Of a stretch of 64,000 bases of DNA, positions 46,661-54,855 are shown piece after piece. The notes under the pieces are model-generated. The model made no database searches. It was given only the letters and a program-made list of their open reading frames with translations, and was not told the origin of the DNA. The DNA is taken from the NCBI RefSeq assembly GCF_007753095.1, contig NZ_CP036348.1, forward strand, positions 1,860,001 to 1,924,000, given 5' to 3'. The stretch is from Rosistilla carotiformis. Its GTDB lineage: Bacteria > Planctomycetota > Planctomycetia > Pirellulales > Pirellulaceae. A program made the position numbers and the translations under genes. Within the stretch, counting starts at the first letter, position 1; the number at the start of each line of letters is the position of its first letter.

Positions 46661-47122
46661 TTAGGTGGAGCTCGCGATGATCTTGCCAGCACCAACCAAT
46701 GGTTGCGGCTGCTGTGCCTGATGCGGATGCTCGGCACCGGCGTAGATCTTCAGTTTATTGAGCATATGACGCGCGATTTTGTTCTTCGGCAGCATGCGAC
46801 GGACCGCGTGGTACAGCAGATCTTCAGGCTTTCGATCTTGGCGGCCTTGATAGCTTTCCAAACGCAGACCTGGATGGCCGGTGTACCAAGTGTAATGGCG
46901 TTGTTCCATTTTCTTGCCGGACATCTTGATCCCTTCAACATTGGTCACGATCACAAAATCGCCGACGTCAATGTGAGGTGTGTATTCGGGGCGATGCTTG
47001 CCCATCAAGACAACGGCGATGTCGCTGGCCAACCGGCCTAGCGTTTGATCGGTTGCGTCGACGATGTACCACGATTTTTCGACTTCGCCGGGCTTTGCAT
47101 TGTAAGTACGCTGACTGGGCAC
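46661..47122 (-). CDS. rplM: 50S ribosomal protein L13
   Basis: Large-subunit protein of 153 residues. WYIVDATDQTLGRLASDIA near residue 18, HRPEYTPHIDVGDFVIV and the AVRRMLPKNKIARHML block are typical. The GTG start at 47122 is supported by AAAGGA upstream. The C-terminus has a short extension after the HPHQAQQPQP end. First gene of the L13-S9 operon. Confidence 0.98.
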   Translation of the reverse strand: MPSQRTYNAKPGEVEKSWYIVDATDQTLGRLASDIAVVLMGKHRPEYTPHIDVGDFVIVTNVEGIKMSGKKMEQRHYTWYTGHPGLRLESYQGRQDRKPEDLLYHAVRRMLPKNKIARHMLNKLKIYAGAEHPHQAQQPQPLVGAGKIIASST

Positions 47123-47758
47123 TTTTCTAATCCTTTCGATCCGCGACGACTCCGAATTGAGTCACCTGATAGAAACGTAACTTGTTATCTGGACAGCACT
47201 TAATGGAAGCATTGGAAGGGCCTGCCAAGCGCTGAACTCGGGGCATATCTTCGCGGTGCTGGATTTCGCGAGCTGTAATAGTGACGGAGTTTACTTCTAT
47301 CGGACTTTTTTAACAAGCGGCTTTCTTAATGTTTCCCGTTTGTTTCAGTTCCTTTTGGCCCCCAGTTGTGACCGCAACAACCTGCATTTGCTACCTGCCC
47401 CCTTGCACCAGCGGTTCTTGCTCAACGAATGCTTGGTTTTCCTTGATCTCCACCTCGCAACTGTTGCGATCGGTAACGTTGGCCTACAATCCAACCGCGA
47501 CGCAAACCCGTGGTTTTCCACCGATGGGAGCTCCTTTTTCTGCCAATCCAGGCACGCATGCATGGTTCGGGGATGCTTCAACCTCGGCCCCACCTGCGAT
47601 CGATGAGGAGGCACCCTCGCCGACATGTCGTCGCTTCCCAATCAACGGGGCGAGGCGACATTGAACCCTTGCAAAAGAACCGATATCCGACGGAGCTAGC
47701 AATCGCATCGGAGCAACCCCAACATTTCGAGTCATCATCGAGGGCAGGGCAAGGAGTC
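47123..47758. other. 636-base intergenic stretch
   Basis: The region between the divergent rplM and mlaFE genes. Short open frames on both strands (for example 47256-47606 plus and 47345-47641 minus) have odd composition rich in Cys, Trp and Ser and no ribosome-binding site. It should hold the ribosomal promoter, but no confident elements, RNA gene or repeats were seen. Confidence 0.5.
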
Positions 47759-49336
47759 ATGGAAGCGAGCGAGCAAGGTGGGATTTCCGAAGCGTTGGAG
47801 CTGCACGAGCTGCACGTGCGAGTCGGATCGCGAACGCTGCTTGAACCGACATCCATCACGCTTCCGGCGGGAAAGATTACGGTCATCGTCGGTGGAAGCG
47901 GCGCGGGGAAGTCGGTCGTGCTGCGGATCCTGGCCGGGCTGACTCCGCGACACGACGACGCCATCGAGTGGTCCGGTTCGATCACCGGCAGCGAAGGTCG
48001 GCCGCTGCGGCGGGTCGGGATCGTCTTCCAACAGTTCGCATTGTTTGATGAGCTCTCGCCGCTGTGGAACGTTCAATTTGCGATCGATCACCGTCGCGAT
48101 CGCTCGCAGCCGCCCGAGCAATCGGCGCGGCAATGGCTCGACGAATTGCGAGTTCCCACGCGGACGCCGGTTGCCGCACTCAGTGGCGGGCAGAAGCAAC
48201 GGCTGGCGATCGCGCGTACATTGGCAGCCGATCCGGACGTGGTCCTGTATGACGAACCGACCTCGGGGCTCGACGCGGCGAGTGGTCGGCAAGTCGCCGC
48301 CCTGATCCAACGCACGCAACAAACGCATGGGCGGACCAGCATTGTCGTGACGCACGATTACGAAACGTTGCTGCCGATCGCCGATCATGTGCTTCTGCTG
48401 GATTCGGAGCGTCGGCAACTGGTGGCCGAAGAGCCTGGCGACTGGAAATCGATTCCCGATCGGATGCAACCGGTCGCGACCGAACCACGGGCCATCACGA
48501 CCGAGCCAACGTTGGCGCAAACCCTGTCAGCACGCGGGCGTCTCGCGGCGGTTGATTTTATGGATGCCACCGGCGCGGCGATCATCACGGCGATACGTCT
48601 GCCATGGGACGCGATCCCGCGCATGCCGCGGATCCGTTGGGGCCTACGTTTCTTGACGCACTACTTGAATCTAGTCGCCGGTCCGTCGGCCTGGATCTAT
48701 CTGATCATGGCGGGGTTGATCGTGGGTTTCGCTGGCACCCATTTTACCTTTCGTTATTTGCCTTTTTCGGTTTACACCAAACCGCTGCTGATCGAAGACC
48801 TTTTGGCGGCAATCGGGTTTGCGTTGTATCGCATTCTGGTTCCCGTGATGGCTACGATTTTGATCGCTGCCCGATGCGGCGCGGCGGTCGCGGCGGATGT
48901 GGGAGTGAAACGTTATGGTTCCCAGGTCGACGCATTGCAGACGCTGGGCGTTCGCCCCACGGCGTACCTTTTGGTGCCGATCCTGGCTGCCTTCGTGATC
49001 GGTACGCCGCTGTTGGAATGGGTTGGATTCCAAACCGCTCAGTGGATTAGCATGCTGACCTTCGCGATCAACCATCCTCAGATCAACGCTTCGTTTTGGC
49101 AGGTCCATTTTTACGCGCAACTGCAGAACGAAGATGCATGGTTCGCCGCAGGGGTATCTTGGGTGCTGCTGAAGAATGTCGCTTGTGGGATCGGAATTGC
49201 GGCGATCGCGTATTACCGTGGGATACGTCCCAAGCGAAGCGCAGGGGATGTCAGCGAATCGATCACCGCGACTGTCTTGTGGACTACATTGTTCGTATTA
49301 TTAGTCCATTTCGTCGTGGCGTTTCTTGAATTCTGA
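47759..49336 (+). CDS. Fused MlaF-MlaE-type lipid ABC transporter (ATPase plus permease)
   Basis: Predicted phospholipid transport between envelope membranes. One 525-residue chain joins an ABC ATPase (about 15-250) to a MlaE permease (about 290-520). ATPase: Walker A GGSGAGKS (45-52), Q-loop FQQFALFD, signature LSGGQKQR (141-148), Walker B VVLYDEPTSGLD (Asp165), H-loop VVTHD. Permease: five or six helices with RCGAAVAADVGVKRYGSQVDALQTLG, the MlaE hallmark. In most bacteria these are separate genes; no MlaD is adjacent. ATG 47759 begins the conserved part; AAGGAG is only two bases upstream, so GGGCAGGG further up may serve as binding site. Confidence 0.9.
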   Translation: MEASEQGGISEALELHELHVRVGSRTLLEPTSITLPAGKITVIVGGSGAGKSVVLRILAGLTPRHDDAIEWSGSITGSEGRPLRRVGIVFQQFALFDELSPLWNVQFAIDHRRDRSQPPEQSARQWLDELRVPTRTPVAALSGGQKQRLAIARTLAADPDVVLYDEPTSGLDAASGRQVAALIQRTQQTHGRTSIVVTHDYETLLPIADHVLLLDSERRQLVAEEPGDWKSIPDRMQPVATEPRAITTEPTLAQTLSARGRLAAVDFMDATGAAIITAIRLPWDAIPRMPRIRWGLRFLTHYLNLVAGPSAWIYLIMAGLIVGFAGTHFTFRYLPFSVYTKPLLIEDLLAAIGFALYRILVPVMATILIAARCGAAVAADVGVKRYGSQVDALQTLGVRPTAYLLVPILAAFVIGTPLLEWVGFQTAQWISMLTFAINHPQINASFWQVHFYAQLQNEDAWFAAGVSWVLLKNVACGIGIAAIAYYRGIRPKRSAGDVSESITATVLWTTLFVLLVHFVVAFLEF

Positions 49337-49382
49337 ACACGTCCGGCGCGAATACGTCCCCCCAATACCCGAGAGAGTAAGC

Positions 49383-49553
49383 ATGGATAAAAAAGCGAAG
49401 AAGCGGCTGGATGTGATCAATAAGAAGTTGTCGCAATTGCGGCAAAGCTTGGCAGGCGTTCGCCAACAAGCCGATGAACCCGACGAGATCACCAACTTGG
49501 AAAGCGAAATCGCGAAGCTCGAAGCCGAAGCGACGGAACTGCGCAAAAGCTAG
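49383..49553 (+). CDS. Small coiled-coil protein, 56 residues
   Basis: A charged, almost fully helical protein (KKAKKRLDVINKKLSQLRQ, then EITNLESEIAKLEAE) with heptad-like leucine spacing, so a coiled coil is likely. No signal or membrane segment. The ATG at 49383 has GAGAG upstream and lies 46 bases after the mlaFE stop on the same strand, so it may be co-transcribed. Function unknown; codon use resembles its neighbours, which supports a real gene. Confidence 0.68.
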   Translation: MDKKAKKRLDVINKKLSQLRQSLAGVRQQADEPDEITNLESEIAKLEAEATELRKS

Positions 49554-49683
49554 CGGCAGACGCGCTGACAAAACGCAATTCCAATCGGCCGCCCCTTACT
49601 GATTAATCGGGTTAGCGCTGTTACACTGGATGTTCGTGACTCGATTTGGATTTTGGGCATCAACGTTTTTGAGGCGAGTTTCA

Positions 49684-50385
49684 ATGTGGCATACATCCAC
49701 TGGCGACCGGACGCTGTCCGGTGCCGAAGCAACATTGATCGTGCAAACTTGCGTGACGATGATCGATGCGTTGGAATGGGAAGTTCGCAACGATAACGAC
49801 GCGGTGGTTTGCGAATCGGGCGTCGAGTTGTACGACGATCAATTGGTCTGCCAACGGATCGCGCTGCTTAACGAAGTCTGCCACGGACTGCTGAGCCCCA
49901 ATCAGGCGATGCCCGAATTGACCGCTGAGTTAGAAGCGACCGTGATGGCGATCTTTGAAACCGTCAAGTCGCATATCGAATTGGAAATCGATGCAGGCCA
50001 TTGTTTTGGCGATTCGTGTTGCGACATCCGATCGATGGTCTTGGCCGCCTACGGCGACAACGCACCGGGCAGCGATTCAGAATCCTCAAGTATCGACGAA
50101 GACCTCGATGATATCCCCGATCCTTGGTGCGATGAGATCGATCAGTGGGATCTCGTCGTTGAACTGTTGGCCGATCGAATTCTGTGGGATCGCGACTTCG
50201 AAATGGCCAGCATGATCGTCGACGAAGAACCCGAGATGGCGGAAGCTTACAAGCAGGTCTTGGGAATCGACAACGATTACTTTTCGATGGCACCGCCCGA
50301 AGTCAACGAGAGCGATGCGCCATCGTGTCTGTACAATCTTCGCGCGTTTCTCAACCAATCGGCTTTGCCGCGGCGACCGCGCTGA
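49684..50385 (+). CDS. Acidic protein of unknown function
   Basis: A 233-residue acidic cytoplasmic protein, no family recognised. The sequence is helical with a long Asp/Glu/Ser-rich stretch (about 120-150; SESSSIDEDLDDIPDPW) and a cysteine cluster CFGDSCCDI near residue 104. ATG 49684 follows GAGGCGAG; the frame begins earlier at 49630 without better signals. It lies 130 bases after the small coiled-coil gene. It has no signal peptide or membrane segment. Conservation would be needed to place it. Confidence 0.65.
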   Translation: MWHTSTGDRTLSGAEATLIVQTCVTMIDALEWEVRNDNDAVVCESGVELYDDQLVCQRIALLNEVCHGLLSPNQAMPELTAELEATVMAIFETVKSHIELEIDAGHCFGDSCCDIRSMVLAAYGDNAPGSDSESSSIDEDLDDIPDPWCDEIDQWDLVVELLADRILWDRDFEMASMIVDEEPEMAEAYKQVLGIDNDYFSMAPPEVNESDAPSCLYNLRAFLNQSALPRRPR

Positions 50386-50490
50386 ACTCCGTCTGATTCG
50401 CGTTGCAAGCCTCGGTCCGTCATTCGCTCGTGCGGCATCGTCGATCGATTGCGCAAAATCCTTCCTTCTCTCGAACCTCCTTAATCGCAG

Positions 50491-51225
50491 ATGAATGCTG
50501 ATCTTTCGCAGTACCCCGAACTGGACGTGATCGCTGTCGGGGCACACCCCGATGATGTGGAAATCGCTTGTGGCGGGACGTTGGCGCGGTTGGTCGATCA
50601 AGGTTACCGCGTGGGGATCATCGATCTGACCGATGGGGAGCCGACGCCCAATTCCGCAGGGCCCGAGGTGCGATTGAAAGAAGCTCAGGCAGCTGCGGCA
50701 GCACTGGGCGTTCAGGTGCGAACCATTCTGGACCTGCCCAATCGTCGGCTGTTCGATTGTTTTGAAACTCGCGTGGCGTTGGCGACTGAGTTCCGAAAGC
50801 ATCGTCCTAAACTGGTGATTGGTTTTGGCGATAAGACCCCCATGGCATCCCCCGACCATTGGCAAGCGATGCAGATCACCGATGCGGCCATCTTTTACAG
50901 CCGCTTGACTAAATGGGATAGCCATTTTGGTGGACTTCCCGTCCACACGATCGCCCGCCAACTCTATTTTCGGTTGGCAGTGGAGCCCGACCACCTCAGC
51001 GGTTGCTTGTCGCATTTGACGGTGGATATCAGTAGTACCTTGCAGCGGAAGATCGATGCGGTTGCTTGCTACGAAACGCAATTTGGCCACAAGCCGCAAA
51101 TCATGCAGCGCGTCGCCGCGGCGGCGCAAATCACCGGCTTTGCCGCCGGGGTGGCAGCTGGGGAGGTCTTTGCGTCCCCCAAGTCGATCGCCGTCGACGA
51201 CCTATTAAAGACAGCTGTCTTGTAG
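50491..51225 (+). CDS. bshB1: BshB1-like LmbE/PIG-L deacetylase
   Basis: Zinc N-deacetylase of 244 residues. The family motif AHPDD is at residues 18-22 (Asp21 catalytic, His19/Asp22 metal), and [24 protein letters not shown] follows, very like bacillithiol BshB1 proteins. ASPDHWQAM and [10 protein letters not shown] occur later. In BshB1 the substrate is GlcNAc-malate. A bshA or bshC gene is not in the window. The closely related MshB and other PIG-L deacetylases are the alternatives. Start ATG 50491. Confidence 0.78.
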   Translation: MNADLSQYPELDVIAVGAHPDDVEIACGGTLARLVDQGYRVGIIDLTDGEPTPNSAGPEVRLKEAQAAAAALGVQVRTILDLPNRRLFDCFETRVALATEFRKHRPKLVIGFGDKTPMASPDHWQAMQITDAAIFYSRLTKWDSHFGGLPVHTIARQLYFRLAVEPDHLSGCLSHLTVDISSTLQRKIDAVACYETQFGHKPQIMQRVAAAAQITGFAAGVAAGEVFASPKSIAVDDLLKTAVL

Positions 51226-51423
51226 CCGAATTGCGGTTCTGGACGCGGAACGACATCCGAAACGGTGGCGATGCCGCCGGAGCGTTCTGATTTTAAGCGA
51301 TACGTCGATTGCCGGCGTGAGGACGGAGGCATCTCTTGGAGTTGGCGTTGCTTAAACCTGCGACTCTCGACGATTTTCAATCTTTGGGCTATCGGGGGCC
51401 ATTCTGCCTCGCATAATGAGAAC

Positions 51424-53460
51424 ATGAAATCTTTGCCAATTATCAACGGTTCTCCGATCCGTTCCGACCTGCTTTCCGGTCTCCCGTCATGTGGTTCGAC
51501 CGTTGCCGAGCGACCGTTGCCGATGACGGCCCAAGAAGCCCGCGATCGTGGGTGGGACGAGATCGATATCGTGTTTGTGACCGGCGATGCCTACGTCGAC
51601 CATCCCAGCTTTGCGATGGCGATTCTAGGGCGCGTGCTGGAAGCGGCAGGATTCCGCGTCGGCATCGTTAGCCAACCCGATTGGCAGAATTGTGAAGACT
51701 GGCGACGCTTCGGTCGTCCCCGCCTGTTCTACGCGATCAGCGCGGGGAACATGGACAGCATGATCAATCACTACACCGCCGGTCGGAAAGTTCGCAACGA
51801 CGATGCGTACAGCCCCGGCGGACGGATCGGCACGCGTCCGGATCGGGCCACGCTGTCTTATTGTCATCGCGCTCGGGAGGCTTACAAAGGCGTGCCGGTG
51901 ATCGCTGGCGGCGTCGAAGCTTCGCTGCGCCGCTTGGCCCATTACGACTACTGGGGCGACAACGTCCGTAAATCGATCCTGTTGGATTCCAAGGCGGATC
52001 TCGTCGCGTTTGGTATGGGCGAAGATGCGATCGTGGAGATTGCCCGCCGGTTGGATAAGGGGGATTCGGTGAAGGATCTGCGCGACATGCGTGGGATCGC
52101 CTATGTGACGGGAGCTTCCGAAACGCCTCCCGAAGACGCGCTCACCCTGCCGAGTTTTGAGGACGTGTCGTCGGACAAGACCTTGTTTGCCGAAGCGACG
52201 CGAATTATTCACAACGAAACCAATCCGCTAAATGCGCGGCGATTGATTCAGTATCACGGTAATCAAGCCGTGGTCGTGAACCCACCACCGCTGGCGATCA
52301 CGCAAGATTCGATGGATCGGATCTACGGTCTGCCCTATACGCGGAAACCGCACCCGTCGTATCGCCAGCCGATCCCCGCGTTTGAAATGATCAAGAACTC
52401 GATCACGATCATGCGTGGTTGTTTCGGTGGATGCACGTTCTGTTCAATCACCGCCCATCAGGGGCGCGTGATTCAGTCCCGTAGCCAACAATCGATCCTG
52501 GGCGAACTGAATGAACTAGGGGCCGATCCGAAGTTCAAGGGAATCGTCAGCGATATCGGTGGTCCGACCGCCAACATGTATCAAATGCAATGTTCGCGTC
52601 CGGAAGTCGAATCGGTCTGTCGCCGCCAATCGTGCGTGCACCCCAAGGTCTGTAAATTGCTAGGGACCGACCACGGGCCATTGATCCAATTGATGCGCGA
52701 CTCGCGGAAAGTACCCGGCGTGAAGAAGGTGCTGGTCGCAAGCGGGATTCGCATGGACCTGGCGCGGCTCAGCCCAACCTACATTAAGGAACTAGCCGAG
52801 CATCACGTTGGTGGGTTGTTGAAAGTCGCTCCCGAGCATTCCGATCCAAACGTGTTGAACTACATGCGAAAGCCGTCGGGGGACGATTTTGAAGCGTTCA
52901 CCGAACAGTTCAACAAGTCCAGCAAGAAGGCGGGCAAGAAGCAATACCTTGTTCCGTATTACATCGCCAGTCATCCGGGCAGCGACATCAACGCGATGAT
53001 CGATTTAGCGTTGTTCTTGAAACGCAATGGATACCGTCCCGACCAGGTACAGGATTTCATTCCGGCCCCGCTGGATGTCGCCACAACGATGTATTACACC
53101 GGGTTGGATCCATTCACCAAAAAGCCGGTCTTCACCGCGCGGAAGCTCCGCGATCGCAAGATGCAACGGGCGCTGATGCAGTTCTTCAAGCCCGCGAACT
53201 ATTTTGAGGTCCGGCGTGCGTTGCAGGAATCTGGACGGCAGGATCTGATCGGCGAAGGCTGCGATTGCCTGATCCCCAGCAAGCCGCCCCACGAAGCGAT
53301 CGTGCAACGTCGCAAAGGGGCCAATGCCGCGGTGAAGGGGGAATATGTGCATACGATCCCCAGTCCTAACAAATCGAAGAAGCGTAATAAGAAGCAGAGC
53401 CGCAATACGACCAGCAAGGGCTATCGTCCCGAACGCAAAGAAACGAAGCGTTCTCAGTAG
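51424..53460 (+). CDS. ygiQ: YgiQ-family radical SAM protein
   Basis: Radical-SAM enzyme of 678 residues. The 4Fe-4S/SAM motif is CFGGCTFC (Cys333, Cys337, Cys340), inside RGCFGGCTFCSITAHQGR. Upstream is the UPF0313 N-terminal domain (ARDRGWDEIDIVFVTGDAYVDHPSF near residue 30). E. coli YgiQ is 739 residues, and this ends with a basic tail (KKRNKKQSRNTTSKG). ATG 51424 is preferred over an upstream in-frame start at 51265. Function is unproven for the family. Confidence 0.9.
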   Translation: MKSLPIINGSPIRSDLLSGLPSCGSTVAERPLPMTAQEARDRGWDEIDIVFVTGDAYVDHPSFAMAILGRVLEAAGFRVGIVSQPDWQNCEDWRRFGRPRLFYAISAGNMDSMINHYTAGRKVRNDDAYSPGGRIGTRPDRATLSYCHRAREAYKGVPVIAGGVEASLRRLAHYDYWGDNVRKSILLDSKADLVAFGMGEDAIVEIARRLDKGDSVKDLRDMRGIAYVTGASETPPEDALTLPSFEDVSSDKTLFAEATRIIHNETNPLNARRLIQYHGNQAVVVNPPPLAITQDSMDRIYGLPYTRKPHPSYRQPIPAFEMIKNSITIMRGCFGGCTFCSITAHQGRVIQSRSQQSILGELNELGADPKFKGIVSDIGGPTANMYQMQCSRPEVESVCRRQSCVHPKVCKLLGTDHGPLIQLMRDSRKVPGVKKVLVASGIRMDLARLSPTYIKELAEHHVGGLLKVAPEHSDPNVLNYMRKPSGDDFEAFTEQFNKSSKKAGKKQYLVPYYIASHPGSDINAMIDLALFLKRNGYRPDQVQDFIPAPLDVATTMYYTGLDPFTKKPVFTARKLRDRKMQRALMQFFKPANYFEVRRALQESGRQDLIGEGCDCLIPSKPPHEAIVQRRKGANAAVKGEYVHTIPSPNKSKKRNKKQSRNTTSKGYRPERKETKRSQ

Positions 53461-53670
53461 TCGCTTGGCTACCGAGGGCATCGGGGACGTGTGTGAGTTG
53501 CATCCGCTGGGCGAGCCTGGATTTGCCGTGAAGATTCGTCCCGAGGTGTTGCCGCGGCCGTGTCGAGCGAAGATAATTGTCGGGTTCAGCGGGTTTGTGT
53601 CGGTCCAGGCGTTTGGGCGAAAAGGGGCTGGTCACGGAACAGCTTCGGGCGAAGGCTTGGGGGATTCGGT

Positions 53671-54855
53671 TTGACTGCAACGTCGGGAGAAAGGCTGCAC
53701 CGCGTCAAAGTGCGCTTCACGCGCAGCGGTTATCACTTTGGCTTCGTGGCGTTGTTTACGATCGTCGGGGCGGTCGTTCGGGATCTGAATCTGCTTGCGA
53801 TTTTGGCAGGGCTGTTGATTGGGACGCTGATCATTCAATGGCGTTTTTCACGCGGAACGCTTTACGGATTGACGGTGGCGCGGCAATTGCCGATCGAAAT
53901 TTTTGCGGGCGATCTGTTTCCCGTCCGCTATCGGATCCACAATCTTCGGCAATGGTTACCCGCTTGGTACCTGCAGCTTGATGATCGAATCGTCTGTGAA
54001 TCGAATCGGCGCGAAACCGCCAACGGCCATGCGGGCTTGGCGTACATCGGCGGCCAAGACGAACAACTGGCAACCTTTCAGTGCCGGATCGGTCAACGCG
54101 GCCGTTATCAATTGGGGCCGCTGAAGATCAGCACCGAGTTTCCGTTTGGCTTGACGCGGGGTTCGCGTTTGATCGACCGCCGCGAAGAATTTATCGTCTA
54201 CCCACGATTGGGTCGATTGCGGAAAGGGTGGCGCGCTTGGATGCTTTCAGATCAGCCGGGGCTTGTCGTTTCCCGACGCCGCGCGGGCATCAATGAAGGA
54301 GATTTCTATGGCTTGCGAGGCTGGCAAAATGGCGACAGCCGACGGTGGATCCACTGGCGGACCACGGCCCGCATCGGCGAATTGGCAGTCCGCCAATTCG
54401 AACAACAACAGCGACAACAGATCGGCCTGTTGGTCGATTTGTATCAGGACACGCCTTCGGAGGAGAGTTTGGAACGGTTGATCGGATTCGCTGCGACGCT
54501 GATGAACGAAGTCCTCCGCAATCCAGAAACGCAGGTTGCGTTCGCGATCTCCGATGGCTTGGTGATCTCCAATCGAAACAGCCGAGGACTGGAATTTCGC
54601 CGACGCGTGATGAACAGTTTGGCGATGGCGGCTCGCCGCCCGCAACCAATGCTGCACGACAAGCTGCGTGAATTGGTGGGCGTTTCGGATACCAATTGGC
54701 CGCTGATTATCGCGAGCACGCGTCCGCTGAACCATCCATCACTCGCTGCCGAAGACGCTGCCGAGTCCGTAGCCGGGCGATTGGATCTGCGTTGGTTTAA
54801 TTTAGCCGATACGTCGTCGGAGCAGATCTTTATGGAGACGCCCTATGAAGACTGA
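53671..54855 (+). CDS. DUF58 protein
   Basis: Membrane protein of about 394 residues that usually works with a MoxR ATPase and a transglutaminase. Two N-terminal hydrophobic segments (FGFVALFTIVGAVVRDL, NLLAILAGLLIGTLI) are followed by an immunoglobulin-like part, the DUF58 motif (GDFYGLRGWQNGDSRRWIHW, then RTTARIGELAVRQFE), and a von-Willebrand-like end (GLLVDLYQD). TTG 53671 with GGGGGA upstream is the best start; GTG 53560 would add 37 poorly conserved residues. It overlaps the next gene by 11 bases. Confidence 0.85.
   Translation: MTATSGERLHRVKVRFTRSGYHFGFVALFTIVGAVVRDLNLLAILAGLLIGTLIIQWRFSRGTLYGLTVARQLPIEIFAGDLFPVRYRIHNLRQWLPAWYLQLDDRIVCESNRRETANGHAGLAYIGGQDEQLATFQCRIGQRGRYQLGPLKISTEFPFGLTRGSRLIDRREEFIVYPRLGRLRKGWRAWMLSDQPGLVVSRRRAGINEGDFYGLRGWQNGDSRRWIHWRTTARIGELAVRQFEQQQRQQIGLLVDLYQDTPSEESLERLIGFAATLMNEVLRNPETQVAFAISDGLVISNRNSRGLEFRRRVMNSLAMAARRPQPMLHDKLRELVGVSDTNWPLIIASTRPLNHPSLAAEDAAESVAGRLDLRWFNLADTSSEQIFMETPYED

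Noticed and set aside
47329-47664. 111-codon open frame in the rplM-mlaFE gap
   Set aside because: Rich in Cys, Pro and Ser with no domain; composition unlike the neighbouring genes.
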